Shown here: positions 57,306 through 64,000 of the stretch, one piece after another
How positions within the stretch are numbered: the stretch's first letter is position 1
Layout: every line of letters begins with the position of its first letter
Assembly (NCBI RefSeq): GCF_001431725.1
Contig: NZ_CP013106.1
Coordinates: 620,001 to 684,000, forward strand
DNA: 64,000 nt
Direction: 5' to 3'
Source of the DNA: Halomonas huangheensis
Lineage (GTDB): Bacteria; Pseudomonadota; Gammaproteobacteria; Pseudomonadales; Halomonadaceae
Made by a program: the position numbers and the translations under genes
Notes under the pieces: generated by a model
Told to the model about the DNA's origin: nothing
The model's input: only the letters and a program-made list of their open reading frames with translations
Database searches by the model: none

Positions 57306-57943
57306 TGAGCCTCGCTCGGGAGTGGCGGCGGGTGTGTCAGTTGCGTCGGGACCAACTGCAGCTATCCGAGGCAGGCCGGTGGCCGTTGCTGTTGCGACTG
57401 ATGATGCTGGTGGTGGCCTTTGTCATTAGCCTGGTGGCGGCCCGAGTATGGCTTGTAGAGCCACAGCAACAGGCTTTGCGGGAGGCGCGGGCAAGAGAGG
57501 AGCAACGACTGGATAGCTATCGCCGTTTGAGATGGGAAATTGCGGGAAGTGGACAGCTCGAGAAGCGTGCTCGAAATCTGGGTGAGCAATGGGAGATGTT
57601 GAGGAAGCCCGCTCGAAACATGACAGCCCCATCGCTGATGGAGCAAATCGGTGAGTTGGCAGCCGAGCACGATCTGAATGTCGAGACACTGGCACTTGCA
57701 GGCAAGGCCACAGGTTCCATGGAGGGGGCGCTGGATCTGGAACTGTCCGGAGGCTACCACCGGATCGCTGAGTTTGTTGCGTCATTGGTGGGCATGCCGG
57801 TGAACATGACGTTACGTGATATGAGCCTGATCAGGAACGATCAGTCTCTGGAAATGACCGCGAGGATCGAGATTTTTCGCGTAGTTCCTTCCACAAATGA
57901 CGCCCTGGAGAGCTCGGTAGAGCCCGGGAGAGGTTCGCCATGA
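57305..57943 (+). CDS. pilO: Type IV pilus assembly protein PilO
   Basis: 212 residues. One transmembrane helix (about 30-50), a coiled-coil (about 50-95) and a C-terminal ferredoxin-like domain (NMTAPSLMEQIGELAAEHDL to the end). It partners PilN. Its ATG shares a base with the pilN stop and its stop overlaps pilP. Confidence 0.9.
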   Translation: MSLAREWRRVCQLRRDQLQLSEAGRWPLLLRLMMLVVAFVISLVAARVWLVEPQQQALREARAREEQRLDSYRRLRWEIAGSGQLEKRARNLGEQWEMLRKPARNMTAPSLMEQIGELAAEHDLNVETLALAGKATGSMEGALDLELSGGYHRIAEFVASLVGMPVNMTLRDMSLIRNDQSLEMTARIEIFRVVPSTNDALESSVEPGRGSP

Positions 57944-58449
57944 GTGGCTGGCGCCTGGTGAAGTGCTGCGGCTGGTGGTTGGCAGCGCTGCTCTGCGGCT
58001 GTGATGGAGTGGATGCTGAGAGATTGGAGTCAGAGCTGGCAGCGAAAGCAGATTCGCTGCCGGTTGTGGAGGTGATGGATGTTGCTGCCGATGAGTTACC
58101 TATGCCGGCAGCCTATCTCCATGCCGCAGGAAGAAGTCCCTTTTACCTCGACGGCAGCGTTGATGTCCCGGTAGGTGCTTCGGAGCAGGAGTATTCCGCT
58201 CTGCAACAGTACCCTCTGGAGATGCTCACCCTGCGGGGCATTCTTGTTCAGGGTGATGAGCGTTGGGCATTGATGGCGTCACCTGATGGCCGTCTTCATC
58301 GACTGGGTATGGCGCAGCACATGGGGCGAGCCGGGTGGCGGGTCACTGATGTCGGTGTGCAAAGCGTGACGTTGGTAGCTTCGGATGCTGCGGATGACCA
58401 TGCGTCTGCTTCGCGTGTGCTGTGGCTTGGTGGCGCGGGTCGTGAATAG
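57940..58449 (+). CDS. pilP: Type IV pilus lipoprotein PilP
   Basis: 169 residues. The N-terminal signal ends in a lipobox (LLCGC). The beta-sandwich domain contains LEMLTLRGILVQGDERWALMASPDGRLHRL, the core PilP motif that docks on PilQ. It links the PilNO complex to the secretin. Overlaps pilO by 4 bases; pilQ follows after 32 bases. Confidence 0.9.
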   Translation: MSGWRLVKCCGWWLAALLCGCDGVDAERLESELAAKADSLPVVEVMDVAADELPMPAAYLHAAGRSPFYLDGSVDVPVGASEQEYSALQQYPLEMLTLRGILVQGDERWALMASPDGRLHRLGMAQHMGRAGWRVTDVGVQSVTLVASDAADDHASASRVLWLGGAGRE

Positions 58450-58481
58450 AGGGTTTTGACAGCCACAGGGAAGGTGGTGAC

Positions 58482-59804
58482 ATGCGTAGATGGGTAGGGA
58501 TGCTGTGTATATTTGCGGTGCTGGCTGCCCCCATGGCAGTGGCGGAGTCCGTGGAGAAGGAACCGATATCACTGAACTTCCATGATGCTGAACTCAGCGC
58601 TGTATTGGCGGCAATCGCTGATTTTACTGGGCTCGATATCATCGTCAGTGATGCCGTGAGGGGGCGGGTGACACTGCGCCTCGATCGAGTACCCTGGGAC
58701 CAGGCGCTTGAGCTTGTATTGCGTAGCCAGGGGCTTTCAAGCCAGCGTCAGGGCAATGTGATCATGGTGGCGCCAGCCATGCAGACGGCCAGTCAAGTTG
58801 TCGCACCAGCAATCCGAATGCCGGTGGAATCAACCCCTTCGCTGGTTCTGGAGCAGTTGACGCTGCGTTACGCTCGTGCTGCAGACATGGCGTCGCTATT
58901 GCGAGGTGAGCAGGGCCTGGGCCTACTGTCGGAATATGGCCGAGTGGCCGTTGATGAGCGGACCAATACCCTGTTGGTGCAGGACAGGCAGCAGCGTCTG
59001 GCATCAATTCGCAACATGCTGCAGAGTCTGGATATTCCTGCCGCTCAAGTACAGATTGAGGCGCGCATTGTCGTCGTGCGTGATAGCGCGGCACGAGAGA
59101 TCGGCATTGACTGGGGATTGTCGAGCCGTAGAGGGTTGATTGCGGGCAGCGACGGTCGCACACGGTTGGCGGACCGGTTCTCGGGTCGTGGAGGTCACGG
59201 TGGTCTGGCGGTGGATCTCGGAGATCCGGTGGCGCCGGGAGGCGCTTTCAATGTGGGGTATCTTGCCAGTGATGTACTGCTTGACCTCGAATTGCGTGCG
59301 CTGGAAAGCGAGGGGCGCAGCAAGACCATCTCCGAGCCGCGCATCATTACCGCCAATCAGCATCCGGCCGTCATCAAGCAGGGTAAGGAGGTTCCCTATC
59401 AGGAGGAGACCTCCAGCGGGGCGACCAATACCGAGTTCAAGGAAGCGGTGTTGGCGCTGGAGGTGACACCGCAGATTACGTCCGATGACGCTGTTGTCCT
59501 CGACCTGCGCATCAACAACGACACCATCGCCGATCAGAGTTTTGCGGGAGCGCCGGCGATCGATACCAATCAGATAGCCACGCGGGTGCGGGTGGCCAAT
59601 GGGGCCACGGTGGTGCTGGGCGGCATTCTGACTCATGACCAGGCACGTAACCTCCATCGCATCCCCTGGTTGGGTGATCTGCCGCTATTGGGAAACCTCT
59701 TTCGGTATACCGAGGAAGTCCGCGATAGGGTAGAGTTGTTGGTATTCATAACACCCCGAATTCTCGACGACGGCCTGGCGGTTGCTGATGCAGGAAGTAC
59801 CTAA
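58482..59804 (+). CDS. pilQ: Short-form PilQ/HofQ-type secretin
   Basis: 440 residues, much shorter than the ~700 of Pseudomonas PilQ. After the signal peptide it goes straight into the N-terminal secretin repeats ([31 protein letters not shown]), with no AMIN domain. The secretin core has [16 protein letters not shown] and ends in a typical [12 protein letters not shown]. The shape is like HofQ/ComE of DNA-uptake systems. It forms the outer-membrane pore. It overlaps aroK by 17 bases. Confidence 0.92.
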   Translation: MRRWVGMLCIFAVLAAPMAVAESVEKEPISLNFHDAELSAVLAAIADFTGLDIIVSDAVRGRVTLRLDRVPWDQALELVLRSQGLSSQRQGNVIMVAPAMQTASQVVAPAIRMPVESTPSLVLEQLTLRYARAADMASLLRGEQGLGLLSEYGRVAVDERTNTLLVQDRQQRLASIRNMLQSLDIPAAQVQIEARIVVVRDSAAREIGIDWGLSSRRGLIAGSDGRTRLADRFSGRGGHGGLAVDLGDPVAPGGAFNVGYLASDVLLDLELRALESEGRSKTISEPRIITANQHPAVIKQGKEVPYQEETSSGATNTEFKEAVLALEVTPQITSDDAVVLDLRINNDTIADQSFAGAPAIDTNQIATRVRVANGATVVLGGILTHDQARNLHRIPWLGDLPLLGNLFRYTEEVRDRVELLVFITPRILDDGLAVADAGST

Positions 59805-60336
59805 CCTGATCTTGATTGGCCCCATGGGGGCCGGTAAAAGCACTATCGGCCGCCTGCTGGCGGCCGAAATGTCACGCAATTTCCATGATAGCGACCATGA
59901 GATACAGGCGCGCTGTGGAGCGGACATCCCGTGGATATTCGATGTCGAGGGCGAGCAGGGGTTTCGTGATCGTGAAAGCTCCATGATCGAGGAACTGGTC
60001 GCCAGACAGGGCGTGGTCATTGCCACTGGCGGTGGCGCTGTGCTGCGCGATGAAAATCGTCGCCTGATTCGCGAAGGCGGCACCGTCATCTATCTGTTCA
60101 CCACCGTAGAGCAGCAGCTCAAGCGCACGGCGCGGGACCGTAACCGACCGCTGTTGCAGCGTGGTGATCGCGAGCAGTTGCTGCGAGACATGTTTGCCCT
60201 GCGTGATCCGCTGTATCGTGCCACGGCGGATATGGTTGTGCGTACGGATCGTCGCGGGCCGCGCGCTGTTGTCAATGACATCATTCGTCGCGTTCAGCGA
60301 CTGGTTGACCCTCTCACCTGCAAGGCTGGCCCATGA
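59788..60336 (+). CDS. aroK: Shikimate kinase AroK
   Basis: 182 residues. Walker [10 protein letters not shown], shikimate-binding [19 protein letters not shown] and [10 protein letters not shown], and the lid arginine region (DRNRPLL). It phosphorylates shikimate. ATG at 59788 lies within the pilQ end; the frame extends two codons upstream from a TTG. It overlaps aroB by 4 bases, as in most gammaproteobacteria. Confidence 0.96.
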   Translation: MQEVPNLILIGPMGAGKSTIGRLLAAEMSRNFHDSDHEIQARCGADIPWIFDVEGEQGFRDRESSMIEELVARQGVVIATGGGAVLRDENRRLIREGGTVIYLFTTVEQQLKRTARDRNRPLLQRGDREQLLRDMFALRDPLYRATADMVVRTDRRGPRAVVNDIIRRVQRLVDPLTCKAGP

Positions 60337-61451
60337 GTACCGATACCTCGACTGCATCCAGCAACCTGTTGACCCTCAATGTGGCGTTGGGTGAACGCAG
60401 TTACCCTATTGTCATTGGCCCCGGCCTGATCGGCGATGGCGAGCGGCTGGCCGCTAGTCTCGCAGGTAGGCAGGTGATGGTGGTTACCAATGACAGCGTG
60501 GCTGAGCATTATCTGGAGCGCCTGACCTCCTCGCTGCCCGATAGCCTGGAGGTCAGGACGCTGATTCTGCCCGATGGTGAGGTCCACAAGACTTTCGCCA
60601 GCGTCGAGCGTATATGGGATGCATTGCTGGAAGCCGGGTTCAATCGCCGTTCTTCGTTGGTGGCACTGGGAGGCGGTGTCATCGGTGATATGGTCGGTTT
60701 CGCTGCGGCCTGCTATCAGCGTGGCATCGACTTCATTCAGGTGCCCACCACGTTGCTCTCCCAGGTGGATTCCTCGGTGGGTGGCAAGACCGGGGTCAAC
60801 CACCCTCTCGGCAAGAACATGATTGGTGCGTTCTGGCAGCCGCGTGCCGTGCTTATCGATACCGATGCCCTGACGACCCTGCCATCCCGTGAGTTGTCGT
60901 CAGGATTGGCTGAGGTGATCAAGTACGGTCTGATCCATGACCAGTGTTTCCTTGAATGGCTGGAGAGGGAAATGAGTGGTCTGCGCGAGCTCAACACTGA
61001 GCTGCTGGCGCGTGCCATCGAGCGCAGTTGTGCGATCAAGGCCGAGATTGTTGCCGCGGACGAGACCGAGCAGGGGGTGCGTGCGCTACTCAATCTGGGG
61101 CATACCTTCGGTCACGCCATTGAGGCGTATATGGGATATGGCCGTTGGTTGCACGGTGAGGCAGTGGCGGTCGGTATGGTCATGGCGGCGGATCTTTCGC
61201 AGCGGTTGGGGTGGATCGATGCCGCAGCCGTTGAACGTACCCGCCGTATCATCGCGGCAGCCGGATTGCCGGTTGAAGCGCCTGCCGAGATGAGTGTCGA
61301 CGACTTCCTGGCGCGCATGAAACTGGACAAGAAGAACCTCGACAGTCGTTTGCGTCTGGTGCTGATACGTAGCATCGGTGCAGCCTGCGTTCATGATGAA
61401 GCGCCGCTGGAAATGCTCAAGTCGTGTATTGCCGAATTTCCGCGTCGTTGA
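60333..61451 (+). CDS. aroB: 3-dehydroquinate synthase AroB
   Basis: 372 residues. Nucleotide and metal segments are [44 protein letters not shown] and [11 protein letters not shown]. It converts DAHP to 3-dehydroquinate with NAD and a divalent metal. DAHP is the product of the attenuator-controlled synthase at 9.8 kb. A terminator follows. Confidence 0.97.
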   Translation: MSTDTSTASSNLLTLNVALGERSYPIVIGPGLIGDGERLAASLAGRQVMVVTNDSVAEHYLERLTSSLPDSLEVRTLILPDGEVHKTFASVERIWDALLEAGFNRRSSLVALGGGVIGDMVGFAAACYQRGIDFIQVPTTLLSQVDSSVGGKTGVNHPLGKNMIGAFWQPRAVLIDTDALTTLPSRELSSGLAEVIKYGLIHDQCFLEWLEREMSGLRELNTELLARAIERSCAIKAEIVAADETEQGVRALLNLGHTFGHAIEAYMGYGRWLHGEAVAVGMVMAADLSQRLGWIDAAAVERTRRIIAAAGLPVEAPAEMSVDDFLARMKLDKKNLDSRLRLVLIRSIGAACVHDEAPLEMLKSCIAEFPRR

Positions 61452-61520
61452 TGTTCGGCGACTCATGTCTCGCGGAGTCTGGTTTTCTCCCCGGTGATGG
61501 CTGAACTGAATTTCCCGCCT

Positions 61521-61550
61521 CACGCCCGCCTTGTGCGGGCGTGATTCGTT
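61521..61550 (+). terminator. Terminator after aroB
   Basis: CACGCCCGC (61521-61529) pairs with GCGGGCGTG (61535-61543), followed by ATTCGTT. The T-run is poor but the hairpin is strong. Confidence 0.7.
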
Positions 61551-61715
61551 TCGCTGAAGATGATCTCTTGTCGTCTGTGCCGGGTATGTCTCCCGCGTGG
61601 TATGGGGATGCCTGAGTCGCATCATCAACAACATTCCCGTCATTATTGTGCCGAAATGAGCCTAACCTTCTACAAGGTCCGCCAACACGGTGGGCTAACC
61701 TGGAGGATGGGCACC

Positions 61716-62477
61716 ATGAGTCTCATCAAGAAGCTGGTTGCAGAGAGCATTGGAACGTTCTGGCTGGTCTTGGGTGGCTGTGGTAGTGCTGTATTGGCAG
61801 CCAATTTCGGTGGCGATGGCAATCCCCTCGGGATTGGGTTTCTGGGTGTAGCGCTGGCCTTTGGTCTGACGGTGTTGACCGCTGCCTATGCGTTCGGCCA
61901 TATCTCGGGAGGGCATTTCAATCCTGCGGTGAGTGTGGGGTTGTGGGTAGGAGGGCGGTTCGAAGCCCGGGAGGTATTGCCTTATATCATTGCTCAGGTA
62001 TTTGGCGGTCTGGTTGCAGGGTTCGTCCTGATGATGATTGCGCAGGGGAATGCCGACTTTGTCAGTGATTCCTCTGTGGCCGGTAATTTTGCCAGCAATG
62101 GCTTTGGTGAATTGTCGCCTGGCGGCTATAGCCTGGGAGCAGCCTTGCTCACCGAGGTAGTGCTTACCGCCATGTTCCTGATCGTGATAATGGGCGCAAC
62201 TCACAAGCTGGCACCTGCTGGCTTTGCCCCTGTGGCCATCGGTCTTGCCTTGACGCTGATCCACCTGGTCAGCATCCCTGTTACCAACACCTCGGTGAAT
62301 CCTGCGCGTTCCACTGCTGTGGCTGTGTTTGCCGGCTCGGGGGCGCTTTCACAGCTATGGCTATTCTGGATTGCGCCGGTCATTGGCGGTGCGCTCGGTG
62401 GCTTCGTGTATGGCTGGCTTGGCAAGGGGGAGGTCGATCGGGAGGTGTCTGGAGAGCAAGACCTACCCGAGACCTGA
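61716..62477 (+). CDS. aqpZ: Aquaporin Z-like water channel
   Basis: 253 residues, six transmembrane helices and two half-helices. The two NPA motifs are [10 protein letters not shown] and SVNPARSTA, and [19 protein letters not shown] is the AqpZ N-terminus. The Arg after the second NPA is the selectivity-filter residue of orthodox aquaporins, so water rather than glycerol is favoured. GGAGG lies upstream of the ATG at 61716. It sits between aroB and gltB. Confidence 0.93.
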   Translation: MSLIKKLVAESIGTFWLVLGGCGSAVLAANFGGDGNPLGIGFLGVALAFGLTVLTAAYAFGHISGGHFNPAVSVGLWVGGRFEAREVLPYIIAQVFGGLVAGFVLMMIAQGNADFVSDSSVAGNFASNGFGELSPGGYSLGAALLTEVVLTAMFLIVIMGATHKLAPAGFAPVAIGLALTLIHLVSIPVTNTSVNPARSTAVAVFAGSGALSQLWLFWIAPVIGGALGGFVYGWLGKGEVDREVSGEQDLPET

Positions 62478-62492
62478 TCAACGCTGTTACCT

Positions 62493-62520
62493 CAATGCCC
62501 GCTCCATGGCGGGCATTGTC
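62493..62520. terminator. Hairpin after aqpZ
   Basis: CAATGCCCGC and GCGGGCATTG form a perfect 10-base stem with a 6-base loop, 15 bases after the stop codon. No T-run. Confidence 0.65.
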
Positions 62521-62918
62521 ATGTCTCGCTGATGAAAATAGGCCGTGAGGTGCGGATTGGAACCTCTTTCGCATGCGTCTATCCGCATGTCGTATGCTTT
62601 ATCGGCATGGGGTTTTGATGGTTATTACGACTAAAGTCTAGTGGCGAGCCAAGAGCGTCTGAGCTTACTGAAAAATCATTCCAAGTGTTTGACGTGGTGA
62701 GGTTTTTTTTGCAACCTTTCTTGCAAGCTACAGATTTACGGTGTTTTTTTACTGAGGCGTCGCTGGCGGGTGATTGCGTGGCAGGCGGGGCGTGGATATG
62801 CTTGGGGCTCTTTTTCAGTGCAGTTAGCGATAGTCTGCAAAGATCTAAGATAATAAGAAAAACCAATAATAATATCGCGAAAATGCTGTGACTACAACCC
62901 TTCATCTGAGGCGCGCCC
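62521..62918. other. gltB upstream region
   Basis: About 400 bases, more AT-rich than the surroundings (runs such as GTTTTTTTTGC at 62703 and AATAATAATATCGCG at 62866). The overlapping minus-strand frame (62579-62920) looks accidental. The region should hold the gltB promoter and its regulatory sites. Confidence 0.5.
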
Positions 62919-64000
62919 ATGAACAGAGGTCTTCATCAACCCGGCGAGTTCCGTGACAACTGCGGGTTTGGCCTGATCGCCCACATGGAAGGGCAGGCTA
63001 GCCATGAGCTGCTGAGTACTGCCATCGAATCATTGACCTGTATGACGCACCGGGGCGGCATTGCTGCCGATGGCAAAACCGGTGACGGCTGCGGTTTGTT
63101 GCTCAAGATGCCCGACACCTTCATGCGCCAGGTGGCCCGCGAGGCAATCGGAGTTGAACTGAGCGAGACATTTGCCGTCGGTGCCATTTTTCTGCCCGAC
63201 GACGATGCTCGTGAAGCTGCTGCGCGTGAGGTAATGGAGCGTGAACTGACCGAGCGTGGGCTCAAGGTGCTGGGCTGGCGCGATGTGCCAGTCGACCCCA
63301 GCGTCTGTGGCCCGATGGCGCTGGAATGTCTGCCGCGCATTCGTCAGCTGTTCGTCGAGCCGGGGGCTGTAGACGGTGAGGCCTTCGATGTCTCGCTGTT
63401 CATGGCTCGTCGCCGCGCCGAACAGGCTCTCAAGCATGAAGCCGACTTCTATGTCTGTTCGCTGTCCAGCGAAGTGGTGTCCTACAAGGGCCTGGTGATG
63501 CCGGTGGATTTGCCGGCCTTCTATCGCGACCTGGGTGACGAGCGTCTCGAAACCGCCATCTGCGTGTTCCACCAGCGCTTCTCGACCAATACTGCACCGC
63601 GCTGGCCGCTGGCACAGCCCTTCCGCATGCTGGCGCACAACGGTGAGATCAATACCATCGAGGCCAACCGTGGCTGGGCCAACTCGCGCAAGGAAAACTT
63701 CGTCAGCGAGCGTCTGCCCGAGATCACCGAGCTCGACGAAATCGTCAATACTACCGGCTCCGACTCATCAAGCATGGATAACATGCTGGAGGTGCTGCTG
63801 ACCGGTGGTATGGAACTGCATCGTGCGGTACGCATGATGGTGCCGCCGGCATGGCAGAACGTCGAGATCATGGATAGTGAGCTGCGTGCCTTCTATGAGT
63901 ACAACTCCATGCACGTCGAGCCCTGGGATGGTCCGGCGGGTGTGGTCATGACCGATGGTCGCCAGGCACTGTGCATGCTCGACCGCAACGGCCTGCGTCC
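62919..64000 (+). CDS. gltB: Glutamate synthase large subunit GltB (3' end missing)
   Basis: 360 codons are visible and the frame is open to the window end. A 14-residue propeptide (through DN) precedes the catalytic Cys of CGFGLIAHM, the Ntn amidotransferase nucleophile. Further glutaminase-domain segments are [45 protein letters not shown] and GSDSSSMDN. The full protein is about 1,480-1,500 residues in relatives. It transfers the amide of glutamine to 2-oxoglutarate with GltD. The ATG at 62919 follows the AT-rich leader; the ribosome site is weak (CTGAGG). Confidence 0.96.
   Translation, partial: MNRGLHQPGEFRDNCGFGLIAHMEGQASHELLSTAIESLTCMTHRGGIAADGKTGDGCGLLLKMPDTFMRQVAREAIGVELSETFAVGAIFLPDDDAREAAAREVMERELTERGLKVLGWRDVPVDPSVCGPMALECLPRIRQLFVEPGAVDGEAFDVSLFMARRRAEQALKHEADFYVCSLSSEVVSYKGLVMPVDLPAFYRDLGDERLETAICVFHQRFSTNTAPRWPLAQPFRMLAHNGEINTIEANRGWANSRKENFVSERLPEITELDEIVNTTGSDSSSMDNMLEVLLTGGMELHRAVRMMVPPAWQNVEIMDSELRAFYEYNSMHVEPWDGPAGVVMTDGRQALCMLDRNGLR

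Noticed and set aside
62579..62920. Minus-strand frame of 113 codons upstream of gltB
   Set aside because: AT-rich region with poly-Phe/Lys composition and no family similarity.

Overview
The window looks like a chromosomal segment of a moderately GC-rich gammaproteobacterium. Its gene order resembles Pseudomonas aeruginosa (rho-ubiD, ubiE-ubiJ-ubiB-hisE-tatABC, hslVU, argS-priA-rpmE, malic enzyme-ponA-pilMNOPQ-aroKB-gltB). Together with the genus-style intergenic heptamer repeats, this suggests a halophilic relative such as Halomonas; that placement is inference. No rRNA, tRNA, prophage, insertion sequence or CRISPR array was seen. Both ends cut through genes: an ABC ATPase on the left and gltB on the right.

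Layout: 1-5.7 kb has an ABC ATPase fragment, tilS, ppx and rho. 5.8-8.8 kb is a coupled ubiD / flavin reductase / folM operon. 9.3-10.8 kb is a DAHP synthase gene preceded by two short aromatic-rich reading frames, each followed by a strong stem-loop, which looks like an attenuation system. 11-15.2 kb has a lytic transglycosylase lipoprotein, a Tat-exported PhoX phosphatase with a Pho-box-like site, and a small lipoprotein. 15.5-19.6 kb has ppk, hemB and elbB. 19.7-27.4 kb is a minus-strand run: ubiE-ubiJ-ubiB-hisE-tatABC, a DUF971 gene and hslVU.

27.7-44.8 kb is an island for PQQ-dependent alcohol oxidation. A pqqABCDE-pqqH-pqqF operon on the minus strand is divergent from a plus-strand operon. 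That operon holds a XoxF-type dehydrogenase with the lanthanide-ligand Asp, its cytochrome c, a XoxJ-like binding protein, a hypothetical secreted protein, a second binding protein, a beta-propeller protein and a two-gene ABC transporter. Two small secreted proteins, one a cytochrome c, close the island. It sits between hslV and the SPOR/argS pair, which are neighbours in Pseudomonas, so it is probably an insertion.

45.1-64 kb has a SPOR-domain protein, argS, priA, rpmE, malic enzyme, a DUF481 outer-membrane protein, PBP1A, a type IV pilus / DNA-uptake operon with an unusually short PilQ, aroK, aroB, an aquaporin and gltB.

The most unusual non-coding signal is a family of intergenic elements made of 7-bp units (roughly RAGCYNN) on the left, a GC-rich core, and the complementary units on the right. 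Four clear copies and one possible remnant occur in the first 26 kb. One has 26 perfect tandem units, one has 12, and one supplies the stop codon of the adjacent gene.
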